NCBI GenBank assembly: GCA_025997655.1
Contig: BNUW01000102.1
Span: 1 to 9,103 of the forward strand
Reading direction: 5' to 3'
From: Spirochaetia bacterium
GTDB lineage: Bacteria; Spirochaetota; Spirochaetia; Treponematales; Breznakiellaceae
Length of the DNA stretch: 9,103 nucleotides
Under the pieces are notes generated by a model that worked only from the letters and a program-made list of their open reading frames with translations, made no database searches and had not been told where the DNA came from. A program made the position numbers and the translations under genes. How positions within the stretch are numbered: position 1 is the first letter of the stretch; each line of letters starts with the position of its first letter. Below, piece by piece: positions 1 through 6,522 of the stretch.

Positions 1-1
1 G

Positions 2-88
2 CCCTCGGCGCTGGCGCTGACGCTGTATACGCTGTCCCATTTTATTGAGAAAAAGAGGAGCCAGTTCCTTAACCACAGACCTCACTGA
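2..88 (+). CDS. Possible 3' end of a membrane-protein gene (partial)
   Basis: An open frame enters from the left edge and stops with TGA at 86-88. The 28 visible residues begin with a hydrophobic stretch (PSALALTLYTLSHF) followed by a basic tail (IEKKRSQF...). This is what the last transmembrane helix and cytoplasmic end of a permease-like protein would look like. The stop codon lies inside the left arm of the inverted repeat at 74-148, and the gene would converge on the envelope operon. Too little is visible to name a family, and a chance open frame of this length is quite possible. Confidence 0.3.
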   Translation, partial: PSALALTLYTLSHFIEKKRSQFLNHRPH

Positions 89-148
89 CGCCACGGATCC
101 TGCTTTCTTATCCTTTCCTTTGTCCGTGTTGTCCGTGAGGTCGGTGGT
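74..148. repeat. Long inverted repeat built of 9-bp units
   Basis: The left arm has three CACNGAY cores starting at 74, 83 and 92. The right arm has three GTCSGTG cores starting at 122, 131 and 140. The cores are spaced exactly 9 bp in both arms. The outer arms (72-89 against 132-149) pair with two mismatches around a C/T-rich loop of about 40 nt. It lies between two convergent ends, so it could stop or protect transcripts from both sides, but no strong T-run follows either arm. The periodic build resembles a dispersed palindromic repeat family rather than a simple terminator. Confidence 0.72.
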
Positions 149-166
149 TAAAAATTCTTAATCCTG

Positions 167-1660
167 TTACCAGCCGAATTTCATTCCTACTGAAACTTCC
201 GCACCGGATACCTTATAACTTGCCAGATAATGCTGTGATTTTAATCCCGCTCCAATGTCCAGCTCAACGGCACGGAAGTTAAGGGCAAATCCCAACCGGT
301 GCCGCCAATATCCTTCCTCAATACCCGTATTCAGGTAGAGGTGAAAGATTTGACCGATGTTAGCTATCGTACCTACATTGAGCTGGACTTCAAGGATGCC
401 GTTAAAATAAACTTCTTTACTGGGGTTTATAGCGGTAAACCCAATGCTCGGTTTAATAATCAGCAGATCCTTTTTGAAGGGCCGGTACAGGACATAGACA
501 TCGAAGCGCAGGGGACGCATCACCCAGAGGGTATCCAGTGAATCACTGGTATTTGTTTCAGGGGATCCGATATCGCCAATTCCGGCAAAAAGATTTTCGT
601 TATTGATGATATCACCCGCAATAGTAACTTCCCTGCCATTCGATAGTTTAGACGGAACAATGGGAATACGGCTCAGCGCGCCGCCCACATAAAGGAAGGG
701 GAAGAGGGAGTATTCGCCGTTCAGGGAAATATCAAATCCGCCAAAATCCTTCAGTGGTGGTCCAATAGAGAAAGGATCCGTGGAGAAGGAGAACGGCGTA
801 TATACGGACATAGTGCCGTCAAGGGATACAGACAACTTATTTTGGGTTTCAAGATAATAGGTAAGACTTGATTTAGGAATGTATAGCAGCGGAAGATACC
901 ATGCCGGAGCAATGCTGATTCGTAATTTTTTCTTCAGCAGGGTTCCGTGCCATTTTAAACCCGCCTCTGCAAACACGGCGCCGGAAACGGCAAACTCACC
1001 GGACTGATCATGCTCGTTTAAATTTCCATTGGAAATAAAATCCAACATGGATTGGGGCAAATTCGCATCCACGCGGCCGTCAACACCGATGAATTCCCCA
1101 ATCCCCCATCCTTTTTCTCCATTATTATAATTCAGAAACTGATGGAAGACGGCATTAAGACCGAAGGCTGCGCCGGATTCAAGGCTATTTTTAGTACCGG
1201 CCGCCGTATCCAGGTCAATGACGACATCTTTTTTCAGGATATCCGTTACCTTTACCAGGGTGTTTCCAAAACCTGCGCCAACATCAAACCCAAATTCAAC
1301 TGTTCTGACCCCGGTAAATTCTCTCCGGGGCTTCTTTTCTTTCGGCAGCCTTTCCTTTTTTTGCGGCGGCAAAGGGATTTCCTCCTCAACTTCCGTTTTG
1401 AAGGGAGATCCCGGGACAATGGCAGACAATTGAAAACGGACATTCATAAGTTCTTCATCAATAGGCTTAGCGGTAGTGTCACTTTCGGCCTGATCCGGCG
1501 CCTCTAATTCTACTACTTCTTCTTCCGGTACATCTATTTGGGGCACGATTTCAGATGATGATTCTTCTATCACCACGGTTTCTTCTTCCTGGGCATATAC
1601 CGAAAATGCTGCGCATGACACAAGGAGACATATGGTAAGGTAACGGTGTTTTAGTGTCAT
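167..1660 (-). CDS. Predicted outer membrane beta-barrel protein, paralogue 2
   Basis: This 497-residue protein has an N-terminal signal sequence with a likely signal peptidase I site after VYA (residue 23). A Glu/Pro-rich acidic stretch follows (about 24-95), then a Lys/Arg patch (about 101-113). From about residue 117 it is a beta-strand-rich region with alternating Gly, aromatic and hydrophobic residues that ends in KFGW. A terminal aromatic residue is typical of BAM-assembled barrels. The barrel part aligns throughout with the protein at 2033-3484, sharing for example VFAEAGL-WHGTLL and GIEEGYWRH-LGFALNFRAVELD. The ATG overlaps the stop of the upstream small lipoprotein gene (ATGA at 1657-1660), and AAGGAG lies 8 nt upstream (1669-1674), so translation is probably coupled. 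LVSC at residues 13-16 also fits a lipobox loosely; the paralogue lacks it, so I favour the soluble signal. Outer-membrane location is inferred and the substrate is unknown. Confidence 0.84.
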   Translation of the reverse strand: MTLKHRYLTICLLVSCAAFSVYAQEEETVVIEESSSEIVPQIDVPEEEVVELEAPDQAESDTTAKPIDEELMNVRFQLSAIVPGSPFKTEVEEEIPLPPQKKERLPKEKKPRREFTGVRTVEFGFDVGAGFGNTLVKVTDILKKDVVIDLDTAAGTKNSLESGAAFGLNAVFHQFLNYNNGEKGWGIGEFIGVDGRVDANLPQSMLDFISNGNLNEHDQSGEFAVSGAVFAEAGLKWHGTLLKKKLRISIAPAWYLPLLYIPKSSLTYYLETQNKLSVSLDGTMSVYTPFSFSTDPFSIGPPLKDFGGFDISLNGEYSLFPFLYVGGALSRIPIVPSKLSNGREVTIAGDIINNENLFAGIGDIGSPETNTSDSLDTLWVMRPLRFDVYVLYRPFKKDLLIIKPSIGFTAINPSKEVYFNGILEVQLNVGTIANIGQIFHLYLNTGIEEGYWRHRLGFALNFRAVELDIGAGLKSQHYLASYKVSGAEVSVGMKFGW

Positions 1661-2028
1661 GGGTTGGACTCCTTTTCGGCGAGGAGCTTCGCCGTTAAAT
1701 CCGGGAAGGGAAGAAGGGCGGCCTTGGCACGAACCGTCTCTATAGAAGCCTTATCAAAATAAGCGGTATTTTGACTCATCATGGCTAATAATTCTTCTAA
1801 TGAAGGTGCGGATAGTTCATCATGAAATTCCTGATCCCGATAAACGCCGTCATACCTTAAAATATAGTGATCATCTTCGGTACGTGTTAACACCGCATTA
1901 TAATCAATACGGTGCACCTCCGGCGGGCTGAAATCCCACCAGTCCCGGACACTATTCCAATAGCTTGCACAGCCGGAGAGGAGTGATAGCAAAATAACAT
2001 AAAAAAGGATCAGTACGTTACGTAACAT
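1657..2028 (-). CDS. Small predicted lipoprotein (123 aa)
   Basis: The product begins with a hydrophobic signal segment ending in the lipobox LSGC, with the lipidated Cys at residue 20, so it should be a membrane-anchored lipoprotein. The mature part is a little over 100 residues: first Trp-rich (NSVRDWWDF), then mixed beta and helix. I recognise no family. An in-frame TTG at 2043 would add five residues (MGGKK), but the ATG at 2028 gives a normal signal peptide. It has a weak GGGTGG ribosome site 7 nt upstream that overlaps the last codons of the preceding barrel gene, implying coupling. The gene sits between two paralogous barrel genes and overlaps the next one by 4 nt. A role as an accessory subunit of the barrels is a guess from this position. 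Confidence 0.75.
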   Translation of the reverse strand: MLRNVLILFYVILLSLLSGCASYWNSVRDWWDFSPPEVHRIDYNAVLTRTEDDHYILRYDGVYRDQEFHDELSAPSLEELLAMMSQNTAYFDKASIETVRAKAALLPFPDLTAKLLAEKESNP

Positions 2029-2032
2029 TTTT

Positions 2033-3484
2033 TTACCACCCAAATTTCATTCCAAAGGTAAATTCCACGCCGCTTGCCTGATAGCTTTTCAGATAATCCT
2101 GGGACTTTAATCCCACTTCAAAATCCAGCTCAACGGCGCGGAAGTTAAGGGCAAACCCCAGCTTGTGCCGCCAATATCCCTCTTCAATGCCGGTATTCAG
2201 GTAGAGGTTAAAGATGTAGCCGGGCATGGCGGCGTTAAACTTGCCTGCATGGAATTGGGTTTCGAGGACACCGTTAAAGTAAGTTTCCTCGCTGGGGTTT
2301 AAAATGGTAAACCCAATGCTCGGCTTAATGGTCAGCACATCCTTTCTGAGGGGCCGGTACAAAACGTAAAAGTCGAAGCGCATAGGACGTACCACCATGC
2401 GGCTGGGAATTGATTCACCCTCTTCGACGCCGAATTTCGTTTCGCCAATTCCAGCTTTTAAAAGGCCGGGAGTATTTATTATATCGCCCGTAACGGTAAA
2501 CTTCTTACCGTTAGTCAAGGCGGCGGGAACAATAGGGATATGGCTAATCGTGCTGCCCACATCAATAATGGGGAAGAGGGCATATTCACCGGTCAAGGAA
2601 AGATCGCCGCCCCCGCCAATACTTGAAGGATTATCCAAAACAGTATAGAGGTCCATGGCGCCGACAACGCCCACATATAAACTACCGTCGTCCCTGGTTT
2701 CCAGTTTATACGCAAGGTTGGATTTCGGAACGTATATTAGCGGAACATAGTAGGCCGAGGCAGCGCTGATCCGCAGCTTATCCTCCAGCAAAGTCCCATG
2801 CCAGCTTAAACCCGCCTCCGCAAAAACAGCGCCGGAAACGGCAAATGCGCCGCCCTGGTTATGTTGGCTGAGATTCCCTTTTGCAAGAAGGCCAAATAGC
2901 TCCTTAGGTAAGGTAAGGTCAATCCGGCCGTCGACATTGGTGAACAGCCCAAAACCCATCCCTCTCTTTGGGACATTGACATTCACATAAAAAGGGTGGA
3001 GGGCAAGATTGGCGCCCATACCAACGCCCTTTTTCCCTATCTTGTCGTACTTGTCATCCAGGTCAATGACAAGGTCCTTTTTGAGAATTTCCGACACACC
3101 GATAAGGCCGGTTCCAAAACCCGCCTTTATATCAAACCCAACTTCAACGATCCGGAGGGCTTTGTTATGCTCGGTGGCTGCCGGGTTGGTGAAATACCCC
3201 GCTATATCCCTTTTCTTCGGTTTCTCTTCCTTTTGATCCTGGGCCTCTTCGGCTATTTCTGCGCTTTCCGCCGCGATTTTCTCCAATTCTTCTACAGTGT
3301 TATCCTGAACTTCCGGAGTGTCATCCTGAACTTCTGGCGGGGCAGGGGCAAGCTCAGGCTCCGCCCCCATGGTTTCCTCCGCCGCAATTTCCGCATCAAG
3401 CCTCGCGGCAAGTTCACCCAAATCCTGCGCGGATAAGCCCCACGCCAGGGATGCGGCAAGTAAAAACAGGAGAAGTCTCTTCAT
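2033..3484 (-). CDS. Predicted outer membrane beta-barrel protein, paralogue 1
   Basis: This 483-residue protein has a clear Sec signal peptide (MKRLLLFLLAASLAWGLSA, cleavage before Gln20). An Ala/Glu/Pro-rich stretch follows (about 20-90) containing a doubled PEVQD motif, then a short basic patch (KPKKRD, 88-93). A long beta-rich region starts near residue 111 (VEVGFDIKAGFG) and ends in MKFGW. The C-terminal Trp and amphipathic strand pattern point to an outer membrane barrel. It is clearly paralogous to the protein at 167-1660. Its ATG lies 12 nt after the stop of the lipoprotein gene at 3497, with TAAGG at that stop serving as a distant ribosome site. I do not recognise it as any characterised porin or major surface protein; transport or adhesion roles are both open. 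Confidence 0.86.
   Translation of the reverse strand: MKRLLLFLLAASLAWGLSAQDLGELAARLDAEIAAEETMGAEPELAPAPPEVQDDTPEVQDNTVEELEKIAAESAEIAEEAQDQKEEKPKKRDIAGYFTNPAATEHNKALRIVEVGFDIKAGFGTGLIGVSEILKKDLVIDLDDKYDKIGKKGVGMGANLALHPFYVNVNVPKRGMGFGLFTNVDGRIDLTLPKELFGLLAKGNLSQHNQGGAFAVSGAVFAEAGLSWHGTLLEDKLRISAASAYYVPLIYVPKSNLAYKLETRDDGSLYVGVVGAMDLYTVLDNPSSIGGGGDLSLTGEYALFPIIDVGSTISHIPIVPAALTNGKKFTVTGDIINTPGLLKAGIGETKFGVEEGESIPSRMVVRPMRFDFYVLYRPLRKDVLTIKPSIGFTILNPSEETYFNGVLETQFHAGKFNAAMPGYIFNLYLNTGIEEGYWRHKLGFALNFRAVELDFEVGLKSQDYLKSYQASGVEFTFGMKFGW
3297..3338. repeat. Tandem 21-bp repeat inside the barrel gene
   Basis: Two adjacent 21-bp units (3297-3317 and 3318-3338) differ at three positions. They encode the doubled PEVQD(D/N)T motif in the acidic linker of the outer membrane protein at 2033-3484. 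The length is a multiple of three, so copy-number change would keep the frame and only lengthen the linker. Confidence 0.7.
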
Positions 3485-3496
3485 TCAGGCCGCGCC

Positions 3497-4714
3497 TTAT
3501 TTAATAACCGGGATGTTCAGCTTGGTTTTGGCGCTTACGGCTAACTTAAAATCAAACTTTGGATCTTCACCATCTACAGTGGGCATTATGGCAAAAGGTT
3601 CATTAGACACGTTATCTTTCACAAAGATCCCCATGGCAAAAGGAGGTTTCAGGTCATCAGCGGGGATTGTTATAGGATTGGGATTTCCCTGGTTTAAGGT
3701 TACTACCTTATTGAGGTTACCCTCTTTTAATACGCCCAAAAACATACCGCGGACAAGGGTGTTCTGAACATCATTAATATCAATTTTTACATAATCCAAC
3801 TGGTCGAAGAGGTCACTCGTGCTGTCGCCGCCATCTCCCCTGCCGAATATATCATCACCTTCACCAGGCATACCCTCCAAATCCAGTTTGACGTAGTCTA
3901 CGCTATCAAGGTTTACCGGTAGCGGCGCTGTGGGGGAAGGGGTAAACTTTAATGGCAACAGGATAACCAGATCGACTCTGCCATATTCACCACTCTTGAG
4001 ATCCCCATAGATAGCGATATTTAGAGTAACCTCGGATTTGGCATTGAATGCAGGTGCGAGATCGAGGGTAGGATCACCCGGAATTTTGGTCATCCAGAGG
4101 TTGTCACCGCTAATATCTGGAGGAAGAAGAACAATATTATCACTATAGTCGGTAATGAAGTGGTTGGCGGTACGAATATAGGGATTACCAGAACTATCGG
4201 CTTGATAGGGCTGCCCATCAGGGCGATTCCCACTCATGAGAGGACGTACAACCCCAGGTGCATCTTTTTCCTTCCATTTTATGGTCATTGTGGCATTGGA
4301 GTCGAATCCGCTTATATATATGTACCCAGGGATCGTGTCAAAGTCAACATCTCCTCCAAAGAACTCAGGAATCTCATGTAATTTCAATTCCGTAATTGGA
4401 GCTGGTTGGTCAAACTCCTCGGTGGTAGACGGTACTATCCCAACATCTATTAACTTGAAGCTTAGTAAATAGGTCTGAACAGGAGGATTGGGATCAGGCC
4501 TATAAATATAGAAATCGCCTTGATCGGTATTCATCATCGTCCCAAACCCATCGCCAAGGAGACCCTTGAGAATTTCTCCATCCTCAAAGGGGTTGCCCAG
4601 GTTAAGATACAGCTCCGGGGAACCTTTGACGGTGATGGTCAGCGGTATTTCGCAGGCAAGCACGACACCGAGACAGAGTATCCCGGTAAGAATGGCATAT
4701 AATGTATTACGCAT
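3497..4714 (-). CDS. Predicted lipoprotein, first gene of the envelope operon (405 aa)
   Basis: The start ATG at 4714 is preceded by AGGGGGA at a good distance. It gives a signal peptide ending VVLAC, with lipobox Cys at residue 21 followed by Glu. An in-frame upstream start would add 22 residues, but it would run through the promoter at 4753-4780 and bury the signal peptide. The mature protein appears beta-rich, with many Pro, Gly and Asp residues. It carries a short internal repeat, VDYVKLDLE (272-280) and LDYVKIDIN (306-314), around an Asp/Gly-rich loop (285-300) that could bind a metal ion. I recognise no family. It heads a minus-strand operon with two barrel proteins and a small lipoprotein, so it probably works at the cell envelope, perhaps attached to the inner face of the outer membrane; this is inference. 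Confidence 0.84.
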   Translation of the reverse strand: MRNTLYAILTGILCLGVVLACEIPLTITVKGSPELYLNLGNPFEDGEILKGLLGDGFGTMMNTDQGDFYIYRPDPNPPVQTYLLSFKLIDVGIVPSTTEEFDQPAPITELKLHEIPEFFGGDVDFDTIPGYIYISGFDSNATMTIKWKEKDAPGVVRPLMSGNRPDGQPYQADSSGNPYIRTANHFITDYSDNIVLLPPDISGDNLWMTKIPGDPTLDLAPAFNAKSEVTLNIAIYGDLKSGEYGRVDLVILLPLKFTPSPTAPLPVNLDSVDYVKLDLEGMPGEGDDIFGRGDGGDSTSDLFDQLDYVKIDINDVQNTLVRGMFLGVLKEGNLNKVVTLNQGNPNPITIPADDLKPPFAMGIFVKDNVSNEPFAIMPTVDGEDPKFDFKLAVSAKTKLNIPVIK

Positions 4715-4752
4715 AAAAAAGATCCCCCTAAAGTACTGCAACAATAAGATCC

Positions 4753-4780
4753 AGTATACCATTATCCGGGAAAAATACAA
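4753..4780 (-). promoter_or_regulatory. Vegetative sigma-70-type promoter of the envelope operon
   Basis: On the minus strand TTGTAT (4780-4775) and TATACT (4758-4753) are separated by 16 bp, matching TTGACA/TATAAT at 4 of 6 and 5 of 6 positions. The expected start of transcription near 4746 leaves a leader of about 30 nt containing the AGGGGGA ribosome site of the lipoprotein gene. Confidence 0.62.
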
Positions 4781-4812
4781 GTAAAAAAAAGCCTGTTTTA
4801 AGGATAAATGAT

Positions 4813-4847
4813 CGGCGGATTAGCCCCTTATACGGTCAAATCCGCCG
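4813..4847 (-). terminator. Hairpin at the end of ybaK, possible terminator
   Basis: A perfect 9-bp inverted repeat, CGGCGGATT (4813-4821) and AATCCGCCG (4839-4847), surrounds the ybaK stop codon in its 17-nt loop. A T-run in the minus-strand RNA follows only about 20 nt later (opposite the A-run at 4783-4790), so it is not a classic intrinsic terminator. It could still stop or stabilise the ybaK transcript before the operon promoter. Confidence 0.45.
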
Positions 4848-5298
4848 TCTTTGCCGAAATAAACGCCAGCAAATCCCCGGGGGCCAGGATGACCTGACAG
4901 CCCCGGACCCCCGCGCTGACCCCAATGGTATCAAACAGTTCCGCGGTTTCATCAATGTAAGTGGGGAATTCTTTCTTCATGCCGATGGGTGAACAGCCGC
5001 CCCGGATATAGCCGGTCAGGGCAGGCAGGTTTTTTACGGGAATCAAATCAATGTTCTTTTCCCCGCAAATCCGGGCGGCTTTCTTTAAATCCAGCGCTTC
5101 CGCCACGGGAATACAGCAAACGATGTACGCGCCGGAACTGCCCTGCAATACCAGGGTTTTAAATACCTGTTCCGGCGGAATCCCTAACAGTGCCGCCGCA
5201 TGGGTGCCGGACAGGTCGTTTTCATCAACCTCATATTCCGCCGTGGTATAGGGAATTCCTGCGGCGTCTAAAAGACGGATGGCATTGGTCTTTTGCAT
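4828..5298 (-). CDS. ybaK: YbaK-family Cys-tRNA(Pro) deacylase
   Basis: This 156-residue protein matches the usual length and layout of YbaK/EbsC. That family hydrolyses cysteine wrongly attached to tRNA(Pro) by prolyl-tRNA synthetase, acting in trans in the cytoplasm. Family landmarks are visible: VFKTLV with the conserved lysine at residue 47, IPVAEALDLKKAAR (63-76), and the loop TGYIRGGCSPIG (95-106) followed by KK and a conserved IDE segment (115-117). The frame stays open upstream to 5391, but those 31 residues do not resemble the family and would run through the predicted promoters, so I start at the ATG at 5298. The only ribosome-site candidate, GAGG (5314-5311), is 12 nt away, and a promoter lies very close, so the mRNA may be nearly leaderless. 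It is divergent from flaB and alone in its unit. Confidence 0.9.
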   Translation of the reverse strand: MQKTNAIRLLDAAGIPYTTAEYEVDENDLSGTHAAALLGIPPEQVFKTLVLQGSSGAYIVCCIPVAEALDLKKAARICGEKNIDLIPVKNLPALTGYIRGGCSPIGMKKEFPTYIDETAELFDTIGVSAGVRGCQVILAPGDLLAFISAKTADLTV

Positions 5299-5304
5299 GG
5301 CATT

Positions 5305-5333
5305 AATATACCTCAAAATTCCCCTAAAGACAA
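5305..5333 (-). promoter_or_regulatory. Candidate ybaK promoter overlapping the flaB promoter
   Basis: On the minus strand TTGTCT (5333-5328) and TATATT (5310-5305) are spaced by 17 bp, matching the sigma-70 consensus at 4 of 6 and 5 of 6 positions. Only 6 nt separate the -10 box from the ybaK ATG, so the transcript would start at or next to the start codon. The -35 box lies on the same base pairs as the -35 element of the divergent sigma-28 promoter at 5325-5351. Confidence 0.5.
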
Positions 5334-5351
5334 TTTTTGTACTGTCGATAC
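5325..5351 (+). promoter_or_regulatory. Sigma-28 (FliA)-like promoter of the first flaB
   Basis: TAAAGACA (5325-5332), exactly 11 bp, then GTCGATAC (5344-5351) fits the flagellar consensus TAAAGTTT-N11-GCCGATAA, with the TAAAG and CGATA cores intact. Transcription would begin near 5358 and give a leader of about 190 nt. Confidence 0.68.
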
Positions 5352-5362
5352 TAATAATGAAG

Positions 5363-5523
5363 CGGACCTTTGGTCCGATGGACTGACTCATGTGCCCGTT
5401 GGGCCTCCATGGACTAGTCCAATCCTCACCCTTCCGGGAACGGGTGGGTCGAGGGTTCAGGCACGTTTTATTTTAGCAACGGCAAGGATGCCGCGGCGTT
5501 GATCATCGTCAAGGGACGATGGT
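5363..5523 (+). promoter_or_regulatory. Highly structured 5' leader of the first flaB
   Basis: No protein gene is evident between the sigma-28 promoter and the flaB start. The RNA can instead form five consecutive hairpins. They are CGGACC/GGTCCG with a 3-nt loop (5363-5377); a long interrupted stem TGGACT, CATG, GCCC paired with GGGC, CATG, AGTCCA (5379-5421); CTCACCC/GGGTGGG (5425-5448); CGGCA/TGCCG with loop AGGA (5480-5493); and a 9-bp stem around loop AAGG (5502-5510 with 5515-5523). The fourth resembles a CsrA site. Such a leader could control flagellin mRNA stability or translation; the function is inferred. Confidence 0.55.
5480..5493 (+). promoter_or_regulatory. Candidate CsrA-binding hairpin in the flaB leader
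   Basis: CGGCAAGGATGCCG forms a perfect 5-bp stem that shows AGGA in a tetraloop. Its core CAAGGATG agrees at all eight positions with the core of the published CsrA consensus RUACARGGAUGU. CsrA is known to control flagellin mRNA through leader sites in Bacillus and Borrelia. A second GGA lies in the ribosome-binding site AAGGGAG (5538-5544), as expected for a two-site bridge. Confidence 0.5.
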
Positions 5524-5551
5524 GCGTCGAAAATGCCAAGGGAGTGAATTT

Positions 5552-6412
5552 ATGGTTATTAATCACAACTTAAGCGCGATGTTTGCTGATAGGTCCCTCA
5601 AGGTCACCCAGGGTTCCCTGGACAAGAACATGGAGAAACTATCAAGCGGCTTGCGCATCAACCGCGCCGGTGATGATGCTTCCGGACTCGCTGTTTCCGA
5701 AAAGATGCGCGCCCAGATCCGTGGTTTGAATCAGGCGTCTACCAACGCCTCGAATGGTATTTCATTCATTCAGACAACGGAAGGGTACCTCCAGGAAACC
5801 CAGGACATCGTACAGCGTATCCGCGAATTGGCGGTGCAGTCTTCAAACGGTATTTATACCGACGAAGACCGGATGTACATTCAGGTCGAAGTCTCTCAGC
5901 TTATTGATGAAGTCGACCGGATTGCGTCCCACGCACAGTTCAACGGGATGAACCTGCTTACGGGCAGGTTTGGAAGACAGATTGGTGAAAATGTTGTTAC
6001 CGCTTCTATGTGGTTCCATATCGGCGCCAACATGGATCATCGGGAACAGGTGTTTATCGGCACCATGACGGCGAAGGGCCTTGGGGTCCGCAATGTCGGT
6101 GACGATTCTATTCTTTCGCTGTCCGATTCGGACAGCTCCAACCGTGCCATTGGAACCCTCGATGATGCGCTGAAACGGATTAGCAAACAAAGGGCTGATC
6201 TCGGCGCCTACCAGAACCGCCTGGAACACGCAGTCCGCGGCATTGATGTCGGAGCCGAAAACTTGCAAGCTTCGGAATCCCGTGTCCGCGATACCAACAT
6301 GGCAAACGAGATGGTTGGCTTTACGAAGAACCAGATCCTCAACCAGGCTGGAACCGCAATGTTGGCTCAGGCCAATCAGAGAGGTCAGACTGTCCTCCAG
6401 CTTCTGCAATAG
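5552..6412 (+). CDS. flaB: Periplasmic flagellar core filament protein FlaB (first copy)
   Basis: This 286-residue flagellin forms the core of the spirochaete periplasmic flagellum. It is exported through the flagellar type III apparatus, so no signal peptide is expected. The N-terminal D0/D1 segment has the family signatures [10 protein letters not shown] (3-12), [18 protein letters not shown] (30-47) and AQFNGMNLL. The C-terminal D1/D0 segment ends [17 protein letters not shown]...VLQLLQ. The middle is short, without D2/D3, but contains the spirochaete-type [10 protein letters not shown]. The frame is open from an ATG at 5519, but that start lies in a leader hairpin and would add 11 foreign residues. 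The ATG at 5552 has AAGGGAG 7 nt upstream and matches the paralogue. It probably belongs to the sigma-28 regulon (promoter at 5325-5351) and has its own terminator. Confidence 0.96.
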   Translation: MVINHNLSAMFADRSLKVTQGSLDKNMEKLSSGLRINRAGDDASGLAVSEKMRAQIRGLNQASTNASNGISFIQTTEGYLQETQDIVQRIRELAVQSSNGIYTDEDRMYIQVEVSQLIDEVDRIASHAQFNGMNLLTGRFGRQIGENVVTASMWFHIGANMDHREQVFIGTMTAKGLGVRNVGDDSILSLSDSDSSNRAIGTLDDALKRISKQRADLGAYQNRLEHAVRGIDVGAENLQASESRVRDTNMANEMVGFTKNQILNQAGTAMLAQANQRGQTVLQLLQ

Positions 6413-6522
6413 CTTTAACCCAGGACCTACCGCTGCATAAGCTGCTTGCGGACCTATGTCCGATGGCAGCCCGGCGGCAGGCACGGGGAAAAATTGCAAT
6501 ACAGAAGACGTACCGGGAAGGC

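Noticed and set aside
74..148. CRISPR-like short repeats
   Set aside because: The units are only 9 bp apart with no spacers of useful length, and the two arms are inverted relative to each other.
1052..1507. 151-codon plus-strand frame opposite the second barrel gene, and a similar one at 2996-3436
   Set aside because: Both mirror the coding strand of the paralogous envelope genes, have no upstream signals, and give low-complexity Phe/Arg-rich products.
4715..4780. Longer start for the first lipoprotein gene
   Set aside because: It would place 22 extra residues before a clear lipoprotein signal peptide and overlap the promoter; the ATG at 4714 has the ribosome site.
5299..5391. N-terminal extension of ybaK
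   Set aside because: The added residues do not fit the family, and the DNA carries the ybaK and flaB promoter boxes. The ATG at 5298 gives the usual family length.
5379..5460. tRNA-like appearance of the flaB leader (several stems, GGGTTCA near the end)
   Set aside because: There is no acceptor stem, no proper seven-base anticodon loop and no T-loop pairing; it does not fold as a tRNA.
5519..5551. Upstream in-frame ATG for the first flaB
   Set aside because: It sits inside a leader hairpin with no spaced ribosome site and would add 11 residues absent from the paralogue and from FlaB proteins in general.
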